Source of the DNA: Rhizobium johnstonii 3841
Lineage (GTDB): Bacteria > Pseudomonadota > Alphaproteobacteria > Rhizobiales > Rhizobiaceae
Assembly (NCBI RefSeq): GCF_000009265.1
Contig: NC_008380.1
Coordinates: forward strand, 4,402,501-4,466,500
Direction of reading: 5' to 3'
Length of the DNA: 64,000 bases
In this document: positions 33,561 to 41,771 of the stretch, piece after piece
Numbering within the stretch: position 1 is the stretch's first letter
Layout of the letters: each line of letters opens with the position of its first letter
Made by a program: the position numbers and the translations under genes
The notes under the pieces: model-generated
Database searches by the model: none
What the model was told of the DNA's origin: nothing
Seen by the model: the letters and a program-made list of their open reading frames with translations, nothing else

Positions 33561-35027
33561 ATGACAGTTTCCGGGACAGCCACCGGCGTCCGCGTCCGCA
33601 TCGCTCCCTCGCCGACCGGCGAGCCGCATGTCGGCACCGCTTACATCGCTCTTTTCAATTACCTTTTCGCCAAGAAGCACGGCGGCGAGTTCATCCTGCG
33701 CATCGAGGATACCGATGCGACGCGCTCGACCCCGGAATTCGAAACGAAGGTGTTGGACGCACTGAAATGGTGTGGGCTGGAATGGAAGGAAGGCCCCGAT
33801 ATCGGCGGCCCCTACGGCCCCTATCGCCAGTCCGATCGCAAGGACATGTACCAACCTTACGCCCAGGAATTGCTGGAAAAGGGTCATGCCTTCCGCTGTT
33901 TCTGCACGCCGGCGCGGCTGGAGCAGATGCGCGAAACCCAGCGCGCCGCCGGCAAGCCGCCGAAGTATGATGGCCTCTGCCTGAACCTCGCCGCCGAGGA
34001 AGTCACCTCGCGCATGGCCGCCGGCGAGACCACCGTCATCCGCATGAAGATCCCGACCGAAGGTTCGTGCGACTTCACAGACGGCGTCTATGGCGAAGTC
34101 TCGATCCCCTGGGATTCCGTCGACATGCAGGTCCTCGTCAAGGCCGACGGCATGCCGACCTATCACATGGCCAACGTCATCGACGACCATCTGATGAAGA
34201 TCACCCACGTGGCGCGCGGCGAGGAATGGCTGGCTTCGGTGCCGAAGCACATCTTGCTCTATCGCTATTTCGGCTGGGACCAGCCGGTCTTCATGCATCT
34301 GTCGCTGATGCGCAATGCCGACAAGTCGAAGCTGTCGAAGCGCAAGAACCCGACCTCGATCTCCTATTACTCCGCGCTCGGCTATATCCCGGAAGCGCTG
34401 ATGAACTTCCTCGGCCTGTTCTTCATCCAGATTGCCGAAGGCGAAGAGCTGTTGACAATGGACGAGCTGTCCGAAAAGTTCGACCCGGAGAACCTCTCCA
34501 AGGCCGGCGCGATCTTCGACATCCAGAAGCTCGACTGGCTGAACGGCCGCTGGATCCGCGAGAAGCTGTCGGAAGAGGAATTCCAGGCGCGTGTGCTGAC
34601 CTGGGCGATGGAAAACGACCGCCTGAAGGAGGGTCTGCGCCTCTCGCAGACGCGCATTTCCAAGCTCGGCGAACTACCCGATCTCGCCGGCTTCCTGTTG
34701 AAGTCCGATCTTGGTCTGCAGCCTTCCGACTTCGCCAAGATCAAGTCGCCGCCGGAAGAGATCCTGGAGATCCTCAACACCGTTCAGCCGGATCTCGAAA
34801 AGATCCTGGAATGGAATGTCGAGACGATCGAGGCGGAGCTGCGCGCGATCGCCGACCGCATGGGCAAGAAGCTGAAGGTCGTGGTCTCACCGCTTTTCGT
34901 CGCCGTGTCCGGCTCGTCGCGCTCGCTGCCGCTCTTCGATTCCATGGCGATCCTCGGCCGGTCCGTTGTGCGTCAGCGCCTGAAGCTCGCCTCGCAGGCG
35001 GTCGCCGCCCTCGTCGGCTCGAAGTAA
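33561..35027 (+). CDS. gltX: Glutamyl-tRNA synthetase
   Basis: A 488-residue class I synthetase charging tRNA-Glu (possibly also tRNA-Gln, as in bacteria using the amidotransferase route). The HIGH-like motif is in APSPTGEPHVGTAYIALFNYLFAKK (about residues 16-40) and the KMSKS-like motif is KLSKRKN (about 258-264). FILRIEDTDATRS is the conserved glutamate-binding segment. The C-terminal helical anticodon domain is full length. lysS follows at 22 bp, so they form an operon. Rhizobia often carry two gltX genes; which paralogue this is cannot be told here. No good Shine-Dalgarno is seen. Confidence 0.95.
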   Translation: MTVSGTATGVRVRIAPSPTGEPHVGTAYIALFNYLFAKKHGGEFILRIEDTDATRSTPEFETKVLDALKWCGLEWKEGPDIGGPYGPYRQSDRKDMYQPYAQELLEKGHAFRCFCTPARLEQMRETQRAAGKPPKYDGLCLNLAAEEVTSRMAAGETTVIRMKIPTEGSCDFTDGVYGEVSIPWDSVDMQVLVKADGMPTYHMANVIDDHLMKITHVARGEEWLASVPKHILLYRYFGWDQPVFMHLSLMRNADKSKLSKRKNPTSISYYSALGYIPEALMNFLGLFFIQIAEGEELLTMDELSEKFDPENLSKAGAIFDIQKLDWLNGRWIREKLSEEEFQARVLTWAMENDRLKEGLRLSQTRISKLGELPDLAGFLLKSDLGLQPSDFAKIKSPPEEILEILNTVQPDLEKILEWNVETIEAELRAIADRMGKKLKVVVSPLFVAVSGSSRSLPLFDSMAILGRSVVRQRLKLASQAVAALVGSK

Positions 35028-35049
35028 GAACAGTCAGAGGATTTCGACA

Positions 35050-36546
35050 ATGGCTGACAACAAGAGCGAAAACACCCTTTCCTCCGACGCGACGGAAGTG
35101 CGCGCTCAGAAGCTGAAGCTGCTGCGTGAGCAGATCGGCGAGGTCTATCCGGCGCATTTCCACCGCACGATGACCAACGCCGAGCTCATCGCGAAATATG
35201 AGAACCTGGAACCTGACGTCGAGACGCAGGATGTCGTTACCGTCGCCGGCCGCGTCTACTCGTCGCGCAACTCCGGCATGTTCATGGACATCCACGATGC
35301 CCGCGGCAAGATCCAGATTTTCAGTCACAAGGACACGACCCCGGAAGAAGCCCGTGCGCTTCTGCCGATGATCGACATCGGCGACATCATCGGCGTCACC
35401 GGCAGCGTACGCCGCACCAAACGCGGCGAGCTGACGATCAATGCGCAGACGATCACCATGCTGACGAAGTCGCTGCTGCCGATGCCGGAGAAGTGGCACG
35501 GTCTCTCCGACATCGAACTGCGTTATCGCAAGCGCCATCTCGACATCATGACCAACGAGGATTCGAAGCTCCGCTTCCAGCAGCGCTCGAAGATCCTCTC
35601 CGGCATCCGCCGCTTCATGGAAAATGACGGCTTCATGGAAGTCGAGACGCCGATGCTGCAGTCGGTCTATGGCGGCGCCACCGCCGAGCCGTTCAAGACC
35701 CATCACAACACGCTAAAGCTCGACATGTACCTGCGCATCGCGCCGGAACTGTTCCTCAAGCGCACGCTGATCTCGGGGCTCACCGACAAGGTCTTCGAGG
35801 TCAACCGGAACTTCCGCAACGAAGGCGTCTCCACCCGACACAATCCCGAATTCACCATGATGGAGTGTTACTGGGCCTATGCCGATTACGAGGACATCAT
35901 GGACCTCGTCGAGCGGCTGTTCGAGAGCTTGGCGCTCTCCATTCACGGCACGACGGAATTCCCCTTCGGCGACAAGACCATGTCCTTCAAGGGTCCGTTC
36001 AAGCGCGTTCCGATGCCCGATGCCGTCAAGGAAGCGACCGGCATCGACTTCCGCGCCATCAAGACCGATGAAGAGGCGCGCGTCGCCGCCAAGGCTGCCG
36101 GCTTCGCAGTCGAGAAGGATTGGACCTGGGGCGAATGCCTCGCCTTCATCTTCGAGGAAAAAGTCGAATCCACCCTGATTCAGCCGTCGCATGTCACGCA
36201 TTTTCCGAAGGACATCTCGCCCTTCGCCAAGGAAGTGCCGGGCGAGCCGCGCCTCGTCGAGCGCTTCGAGACCTATTGCAACGCCTGGGAACTCGGCAAC
36301 GCCTTCTCGGAACTCAACGATCCCGAAGAGCAGCGCCGCCGCATGGTCGAGCAGCTCGAACAGGCGCATGCCCGCGGCGAAAAGGAAAAGCAGCTGGACG
36401 AGGAATTCCTCGACGCGATCGACCAGGGCATGCCGCCGGCAGGTGGCCTCGGCATCGGCGTCGACCGTCTCATCATGCTTCTGACCAATGCGCCGTCGAT
36501 TCGCGACGTCATCCTCTTCCCGGCCCGCCGCAGCAAGGCCGACTGA
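35050..36546 (+). CDS. lysS: Lysyl-tRNA synthetase, class II
   Basis: A 498-residue class II synthetase. An N-terminal OB-fold anticodon domain (about 55-150, VTVAGRVYSSRNSGMFMDIHDARGKIQIF) is followed by the catalytic core. Motif 1 ends FMEVETPMLQ, motif 2 is FEVNRNFRNEGVSTRHNPEFTMMECYWAY, and motif 3 is GGLGIGVDRLIMLL. Many alphaproteobacteria use the unrelated class I enzyme instead, so the class II form is worth noting. It is co-transcribed with gltX and ended by a strong terminator at 36572-36601. AGAGGA precedes the ATG. Confidence 0.95.
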   Translation: MADNKSENTLSSDATEVRAQKLKLLREQIGEVYPAHFHRTMTNAELIAKYENLEPDVETQDVVTVAGRVYSSRNSGMFMDIHDARGKIQIFSHKDTTPEEARALLPMIDIGDIIGVTGSVRRTKRGELTINAQTITMLTKSLLPMPEKWHGLSDIELRYRKRHLDIMTNEDSKLRFQQRSKILSGIRRFMENDGFMEVETPMLQSVYGGATAEPFKTHHNTLKLDMYLRIAPELFLKRTLISGLTDKVFEVNRNFRNEGVSTRHNPEFTMMECYWAYADYEDIMDLVERLFESLALSIHGTTEFPFGDKTMSFKGPFKRVPMPDAVKEATGIDFRAIKTDEEARVAAKAAGFAVEKDWTWGECLAFIFEEKVESTLIQPSHVTHFPKDISPFAKEVPGEPRLVERFETYCNAWELGNAFSELNDPEEQRRRMVEQLEQAHARGEKEKQLDEEFLDAIDQGMPPAGGLGIGVDRLIMLLTNAPSIRDVILFPARRSKAD

Positions 36547-36571
36547 GAACCACATTCTTTAAAATGAAAAA

Positions 36572-36601
36572 ACGGAGCGCCCGAAAGGACGCTCCGTTTT
36601 G
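36572..36601 (+). terminator. Rho-independent terminator of gltX-lysS
   Basis: ACGGAGCG (36572-36579) and CGCTCCGT (36590-36597) form an 8-bp stem with a 10-nt loop, followed by TTTTGTTT. It lies 26 bp after the lysS stop. Confidence 0.92.
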
Positions 36602-36712
36602 TTTGAGGCAGACTGGTGAAAAACCGGCCGATGGACCAAGACACAGTGGTTTGGTCGGTCACGGAATGACGTTATTTCGTTGGCTTTTGTTATGATCGAG
36701 TTGTCGTCACAC

Positions 36713-37465
36713 TCAGATCATGTAGCCGCCGGCGACCTCGATCGTCTGCGCATTGATCCATGCGCCGTCGTCGGACGCGAGCATGGCGATGACGCGACCG
36801 ACATCCTCGGCTTCGCCGATACGGCCGAGAGCCGTCTGTGAGGCGAGCAACGCGGCAAACTCCGGGTTCTTGTCCAGCGCAGCATCGGCAAGATTGGTGC
36901 GGATAGGACCGGGCGAGATGGCATTGGCGCGGATCCTGCGATCGCCGAACTCCTTCGCCTGATAGCGGGTCAACGTCTCAAGTCCGGACTTGAGGGCTGC
37001 ATAGGGCGCAACACCTGCTGTTGCGACGCGAACGGAAGCGCTCGTTACATTGAGGATCACGCCGCCATCGACCATCAGCGGCAGCAACGCCTGCGTCAGG
37101 AAGAACGGCCCTTTCAGGTGAACATTCATCAGAGCGTCGAACTGGCCCGTCGTCACCGTCTCCATCAGATTGAACATGCCGAAACCGGCATTGTTGACGA
37201 GGCAATCGAACGTATCCCGGCCCCAATAAGTGGAAAGCAACCTCTTAACCTCCGCCACGAAGGCCGGAAAGCTGTCGGCATCACCGACATCGAGGGCAAG
37301 CGCGACGGCCTGACCACCTTCTGCCTTGATCGCGGCGATGACTTCATCCGCACCTGGTTTGTGGCTGTTGTAGGTGAGGATGACACCCATGCCGCCCCTT
37401 GCGCATTCCTGCGCTGCCGATTGACCAATGCCACGGCTGCCGCCGGTAATGATTGCGATTTTCAT
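36713..37465 (-). CDS. Short-chain dehydrogenase/reductase (SDR)
   Basis: A 250-residue classical SDR. The cofactor motif TGGSRGIG is at residues 7-14, NNAG at 91-94, the catalytic Ser142 in LNVTSAS, and Y155-x-x-x-K159 in PYAALK. It ends with SDDGAWINAQTIEVAGGYMI, the usual C-terminal signature. The arginine after TGGS suggests NADPH preference, an inference. It is divergent from an AraC gene 132 bp away, which probably regulates it. The substrate is unknown. AAAGGAGA precedes the ATG at 37465. Confidence 0.9.
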   Translation of the reverse strand: MKIAIITGGSRGIGQSAAQECARGGMGVILTYNSHKPGADEVIAAIKAEGGQAVALALDVGDADSFPAFVAEVKRLLSTYWGRDTFDCLVNNAGFGMFNLMETVTTGQFDALMNVHLKGPFFLTQALLPLMVDGGVILNVTSASVRVATAGVAPYAALKSGLETLTRYQAKEFGDRRIRANAISPGPIRTNLADAALDKNPEFAALLASQTALGRIGEAEDVGRVIAMLASDDGAWINAQTIEVAGGYMI

Positions 37466-37597
37466 TTCTGTCTCCTTTGCTTCGGTAGTCGGAAGCTATG
37501 GGAAACAACCGGCCTGCACTTCGCCGGAAACTGCCTCGTTCTTGCCTATTCCTGCTTTTACCTTGCGCCGTGTCACTTGCTGGGTCAGGATTTCGCC

Positions 37598-38488
37598 ATG
37601 CAAACAATGCTCGAAGAGATGCGCCGCTTGACGGCCCACGCTGAAAACCGCCCGACGGAAACCGGCATACCCGGCATACTGATGGTCAAAGGGGAGATCC
37701 CCGAACACAAGCTCGGCGCCGTTTATGAGCCTATGGTCAACCTGATCCTTGATGGCAGCAAGACGCTGACGATCGCCGGACAGGACTACTATTACGATCC
37801 AGCGAGCTACTTCGTGATATCGATCGATGTGCCGGCGACGGGCATGGTGCAGCAGTCAGGTCCCGACCGGCCGTATCTCGGCGTCAGCCTATCGCTCGAT
37901 CCGGCAAAGGTCGCAGCGCTTCTCCTGGATCTTCCGCCGCAATCCTATCAGGAGGGACAAAGCGGTGGCTATTCCGTCTGTCGCATGACGCCGGAACTTC
38001 TGGGTGCCTGGCTGCGGATGCTGCAACTCATGGAGCGCCCGCAGGATATCCCTGCCCTTGCCCCGGCCTACGAACGCGAAATCCTCTATCGCGTGCTGCA
38101 GGGACCGCAGGGCTGGATGCTGCGCGATATCGCAGCACCCGATAGCGCCCTGTCGCGGATACGGCTCGCCATCCGCTGGGTTCGCGAGCACTATGCCGAA
38201 GCGGTCGAGGTCGAAAAACTCGCCGCCCTCACCGCCATGAGCGTCTCGGCTTTCCATCGCCATTTCAAGGCTGTGACGGCGATGAGCCCGATCCAGTTCC
38301 AGAAGCGTATCCGCCTGCTGCAGGCCCGCCAGCTTCTGATTTCCCAATCCGGAAACGCCTCCTCGGTCGCCTACTCGGTGGGCTACGAGAGCGCCTCGCA
38401 ATTCACCAGGGAATATGCACGTTTCTTTGGCCAGCCGCCGGCGCGCGACGCCTCGCTGATAAGGGAAAATATCAGGCCTGCCGCCTGA
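37598..38488 (+). CDS. AraC-family regulator with AraC_N-type domain
   Basis: A 296-residue regulator. The N-terminal sensory part (about 1-170, with LGAVYEPMVNLILDGSKTLTIAG) is the AraC_N (CupS-like) domain found next to oxidoreductases and alcohol dehydrogenases. The C-terminal DNA-binding part has two HTH motifs (VEKLAALTAMSVSAFHRHFKAVT and ASSVAYSVGYESASQFTREYARFFG). The open frame reaches back to 37118, inside the SDR gene; the true start is ATG 37598 with TCAGGA upstream. The divergent SDR gene is its likely target. Confidence 0.88.
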   Translation: MQTMLEEMRRLTAHAENRPTETGIPGILMVKGEIPEHKLGAVYEPMVNLILDGSKTLTIAGQDYYYDPASYFVISIDVPATGMVQQSGPDRPYLGVSLSLDPAKVAALLLDLPPQSYQEGQSGGYSVCRMTPELLGAWLRMLQLMERPQDIPALAPAYEREILYRVLQGPQGWMLRDIAAPDSALSRIRLAIRWVREHYAEAVEVEKLAALTAMSVSAFHRHFKAVTAMSPIQFQKRIRLLQARQLLISQSGNASSVAYSVGYESASQFTREYARFFGQPPARDASLIRENIRPAA

Positions 38489-38500
38489 TGCTTTTTGGGT

Positions 38501-39193
38501 TTAGTGCCCGCTCTTGGCCGGCGGCGCCTCTTCGGGAGCGGCTTTTGCCGGAGTGGCTGCATCCTGGGGCGCTGCGCCGTGTCCGCCGGCTGCTGCCTTG
38601 CCCTCACTCTTTGTGGAAGCAACCGCGACCGGGTCGACGCAATCCTCGGGATCCTTGAAAGCGGCGCTGATCATGGCGATCTCGTCGAACGGCATCTCTA
38701 TTCGCTCGCCGAAGAACAGCCCGTTTTCGCTGGCCTTGCCGTCGTAGTAGCGCGCTGTATAGGACTTGTCGTCGAGGCCGGGAACGGTCTTGTCGGGATG
38801 CGGGATATAGACGACATCGGCGCCGATCGCCCGGCCGCGAATATCGGCGCGCATCGTCGGTCCGTTTTCGTCGAGCACCACCACCTGCACCAGATCCGGC
38901 TTCTGCGCGGCATAAACCGCCTGAGCGACACGAAGCGCGGTCTTGACCCGCGTCATCCCGTCGGTCGGTTCGGTCTTGATGTATTTGCGCACCCAGACGT
39001 GGTCCTGCTTGCGGATCGTCACCAGGTTGACGTCACTGCATTCGAGCCCGTAGCCACCACCAGTTGCACCGATCAGCCTGTCCTTGCCGACATAGACCGC
39101 CGCACCGCCGGACACGCCCATGAGAAGAGCGACTCCGCCAATGATGATTGCCAATTTCCGGGAAGGCCGGAATATGCGCAGTAAGGCCTTCAC
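38501..39193 (-). CDS. Hypothetical protein with one N-terminal membrane anchor
   Basis: A 230-residue protein I do not recognise. Residues about 9-30 (RKLAIIIGGVALLMGVSGGAAVYVG) form a signal anchor, so the bulk is periplasmic: a globular region of about 150 residues with two cysteines (LECSDV, EDCVDP), then an Ala/Pro/Lys-rich, probably disordered tail (KSEGKAAAGGHGAAPQD...PPAKSGH). An in-frame GTG at 39232 exists, but the GTG at 39193 has CGGAG eight bases upstream. Codon use and GC are like the neighbours. Probably a conserved rhizobial envelope protein. Confidence 0.7.
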   Translation of the reverse strand: MKALLRIFRPSRKLAIIIGGVALLMGVSGGAAVYVGKDRLIGATGGGYGLECSDVNLVTIRKQDHVWVRKYIKTEPTDGMTRVKTALRVAQAVYAAQKPDLVQVVVLDENGPTMRADIRGRAIGADVVYIPHPDKTVPGLDDKSYTARYYDGKASENGLFFGERIEMPFDEIAMISAAFKDPEDCVDPVAVASTKSEGKAAAGGHGAAPQDAATPAKAAPEEAPPAKSGH

Positions 39194-39372
39194 GCCAACT
39201 GCTCCGCCATCTGAAACTCCAACGCAGGACAAGTGCTGAGAACGCTAAGGAAATGACGTTTCCGAAAGTTTAAGTGGGCATGCGAAGCCCGCTCCATTTT
39301 AGGAAAATACCAAAAAAGGTCCGCTTTTTCCGACCGCTTGCCACGGCCTGTTCCGCCATGCTCTAAAACCCC

Positions 39373-40281
39373 ATGGCCTTCACTCTTCGCCAGGTTCAAT
39401 ATTTTGTCGCCGTCGCCGAACAGGGTTCGGTGACGCGAGCCGCACAGAACCTTTCGATCTCGCAATCCTCGGTGACGGAAGCGCTGAAGGAGCTTGAAAG
39501 CGATCTCGGCGTCGAGCTCTTCGAGCGCCATCCGCGCGGCCTGACAATCACCCATAGTGGCCACCAGTTCCTGCGCCATGCGACGAAGATCCTGGCCTCC
39601 GTCTCCGATGCGCGCACCAGCTTTTCCGGTCAGCAAAGCGCCCTCTCCGGCACACTGAACATCGGCGTCACTTCGCTTGTCGCCGGCTACGTGCTCTCCG
39701 ATCTCCTGGCGCGATACCGGCGCGCCTGTCCGGGCATCGAGGTCAGCGCCATCGAGGACAATGGCGGTTACCTCGAACATCTCCTGGTCGGCGGCGAATT
39801 GGATGTCGCCGTGATGGTGATATCAAACCTGCGCGACCGTATGGCGCTGCAGGCGGAAATCCTCGAAACCTCACCCTATCGACTATGGCTGCCGATGGGC
39901 CATCCGCTGGTGTCGGCCGACATCATCTCGGTCGCCGATATCGCCCGTGAACCGCTGATCATGCTGACGGTCGACGAAATCGAGGAGAACACCGGCAAGC
40001 TGCTCTCGGCACTCGGCGCCCGCCCGCATGTCGCCTTCCGCACCCGCTCGGTGGAGGCGGTGCGCAGCCTGGTTGCAACCGGCGCCGGCGTGGCCCTGCT
40101 TCCCGATCTCGTCTACCGACCATGGTCGCTGGAGGGCGACCGCATCGAGAGCCGCGACGTCTCCGGTTCGCTGCCGGTCGTCCAGGTCGGCATGGTCTGG
40201 CGCAAGGGCTCCAGCCTGCCGCAGGCGGCGCGCGACTTCGTCGGTATCGCCGAGAGCTTAAGATCCGGGCGCATCCGCTGA
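39373..40281 (+). CDS. LysR-family regulator beside the putrescine-uptake operon
   Basis: A 302-residue LysR protein. Winged HTH at about residues 1-60 (LRQVQYFVAVAEQGSVTRAAQNLSISQSSVTEALKELESDLGVELFER), followed by the substrate-binding domain (LNIGVTSLVAGYVLSDLLARYRRACPGIE). It points in the same direction as the ydcS-like operon, 114 bp upstream. A near-perfect palindrome starts at its stop codon and contains the T-N11-A pattern of LysR sites, so it may activate that operon. No clear Shine-Dalgarno is seen before the ATG at 39373. Confidence 0.88.
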   Translation: MAFTLRQVQYFVAVAEQGSVTRAAQNLSISQSSVTEALKELESDLGVELFERHPRGLTITHSGHQFLRHATKILASVSDARTSFSGQQSALSGTLNIGVTSLVAGYVLSDLLARYRRACPGIEVSAIEDNGGYLEHLLVGGELDVAVMVISNLRDRMALQAEILETSPYRLWLPMGHPLVSADIISVADIAREPLIMLTVDEIEENTGKLLSALGARPHVAFRTRSVEAVRSLVATGAGVALLPDLVYRPWSLEGDRIESRDVSGSLPVVQVGMVWRKGSSLPQAARDFVGIAESLRSGRIR

Positions 40282-40300
40282 TATCGGAATTTCCGATATC
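40280..40300. promoter_or_regulatory. Palindrome between lysR and the ydcS-like operon, candidate LysR box
   Basis: GATATCGGAA (40280-40289) and TTCCGATATC (40291-40300) are perfect 10-bp arms around one T. Within it TCGGAATTTCCGA has the T-N11-A form of LysR sites. It begins on the lysR stop codon and lies about 95 bp upstream of the ydcS-like start, a typical activator position. Confidence 0.65.
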
Positions 40301-40395
40301 GCCTTTCTGATAAATGAATTTGCGAAAGCGGCTTTTTCGCGTCACCTTTTCAACCGGGAACAAACCGCCACAGAAAGTGGCAAACCGGGAGACGG

Positions 40396-41559
40396 ATGAT
40401 GACGAATCTGTTGAAATCCTGCACGGCAGCGCTCGCCTGCCTGAGCTTCGCGACCCAGGGAATCGCCGCCGAACCGCTGAAGGCCTTGGGCAAGGGCGAA
40501 GGTGCGGTCAGCATCGTCGCCTGGGCCGGCTATATCGAGCGCGGCGAAACCGACAAGAACTACGACTGGGTCACCGATTTCGAAAAGGAGAGCGGCTGCA
40601 AGGTTTCCGTCAAGACCGCCGCCACCTCGGATGAAATGGTGTCGCTGATGAACGAGGGCGGCTTCGATCTCGTCACGGCATCGGGCGACGCCTCGCTCCG
40701 CCTCATCGCCGGCAAACGCGTCCAGCCGATCAACACCGATCTGATCCCGAGCTTCAAGACCGTCGACGAGCGCCTGCAGAACGGACCGTGGTATACGGTC
40801 GGCGGCGTGCACTACGGCGTGCCCTATCTCTGGGGGCCGAACGTGCTGATGTACAATACCGATGCCTTCAAGGACAAGGCGCCGACCAGCTGGAACGTCG
40901 TCTTCGAGGAGCAGACACTGCCCGACGGCAAGTCGAACAAGGGCCGCGTCCAGGCCTATGACGGCGCGATCTACATCGCCGATGCCGCCATGTATCTGAT
41001 GGCCCACAAGCCGGATCTCGGCATCAAGGATCCCTACGAGCTGAACGAGGACCAGTACAAGGCCGCCCTCGACCTGTTGCGCGGCCAGCGCAAGCTCGTC
41101 TCCCGCTACTGGCACGATGCGATGATCCAGATCGACGACTTCAAGAACGAAGGCGTCGTCGCCTCCGGCTCCTGGCCTTTCCAGGTGAACCTGCTGCAGG
41201 CCGACAAGCAGAAGATCGCCTCCACCTTCCCCGATGAAGGCGTCACCGGCTGGGCCGACACCACCATGCTGCACGCCGACAGCGAACATCCGAACTGCGC
41301 CTATATGTGGATGGAACATTCGCTGAAGGCCAAGGTCCAGGGTGACGCCGCCGCCTGGTTCGGCGCCGTGCCCTCCGTTCCCGCCGCCTGCAAGGGCAAT
41401 GAACTGATGGGCGATAGCGGCTGCGCTACCAACGGCTTCGATCACTTCGACAAGATCAAGTTCTGGAAGACCCCGGTCGCCAAATGCACGACGCAGAGCG
41501 AATGCGTGCCGTACCATCGTTGGGTGTCCGATTATATCGGCGTGATCGGCGGGCGGTAA
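40396..41559 (+). CDS. Periplasmic putrescine/spermidine-type binding protein (YdcS-like)
   Basis: A 387-residue exported binding protein. Residues 1-25 are the signal peptide ending GIAAE; the mature part starts with VSIVAWAGYIERG and includes GVPYLWGPNVLMYNTDAF, as in YdcS/PotD-type polyamine binders. Four or more cysteines are present (SGCKV, PNCAY, AACKG, GCATN, KCTTQSEC), enough for disulfides. ATG at 40396 or 40399 (GGGAG upstream) are both possible. It leads the operon with an ATPase, two permeases and an aminobutyraldehyde-type dehydrogenase, the E. coli ydcSTUV-patD order. Confidence 0.88.
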   Translation: MMTNLLKSCTAALACLSFATQGIAAEPLKALGKGEGAVSIVAWAGYIERGETDKNYDWVTDFEKESGCKVSVKTAATSDEMVSLMNEGGFDLVTASGDASLRLIAGKRVQPINTDLIPSFKTVDERLQNGPWYTVGGVHYGVPYLWGPNVLMYNTDAFKDKAPTSWNVVFEEQTLPDGKSNKGRVQAYDGAIYIADAAMYLMAHKPDLGIKDPYELNEDQYKAALDLLRGQRKLVSRYWHDAMIQIDDFKNEGVVASGSWPFQVNLLQADKQKIASTFPDEGVTGWADTTMLHADSEHPNCAYMWMEHSLKAKVQGDAAAWFGAVPSVPAACKGNELMGDSGCATNGFDHFDKIKFWKTPVAKCTTQSECVPYHRWVSDYIGVIGGR

Positions 41560-41593
41560 TTTGCGTCCTCACTGAGATGACTGTTTAGCGTGA

Positions 41594-41714
41594 GACCCCT
41601 CCCCACAAGTGGGAGGGGCTCCGAGTGGCCCCGCCGAATCCTGCCGAAACGCCAAGGTATTTGCGAAGGGGTACGGCAGGCTAAGCCCCTCCCCCTTGTG
41701 GGGAGGGGTTTGGG
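41594..41714. repeat. Palindromic element inside the putrescine-uptake operon
   Basis: CCCCTCCCCACAAGTGGGAGGGG (near 41596-41618, itself a hairpin) is inverted against the AGCCCCTCCCCC...GGGGAGGGG unit at 41684-41708. Inner CTGCCG (41641-41646) pairs with CGGCAG (41674-41679). The whole block sits between the binding-protein gene and the ATPase gene, a 212-bp gap that holds no gene. Confidence 0.7.
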
Positions 41715-41771
41715 GCGGGGTCATAAACCAAAACCGCAGCCTCTCTAAAAGCAAAGAAGCCGGAGCCCCCA

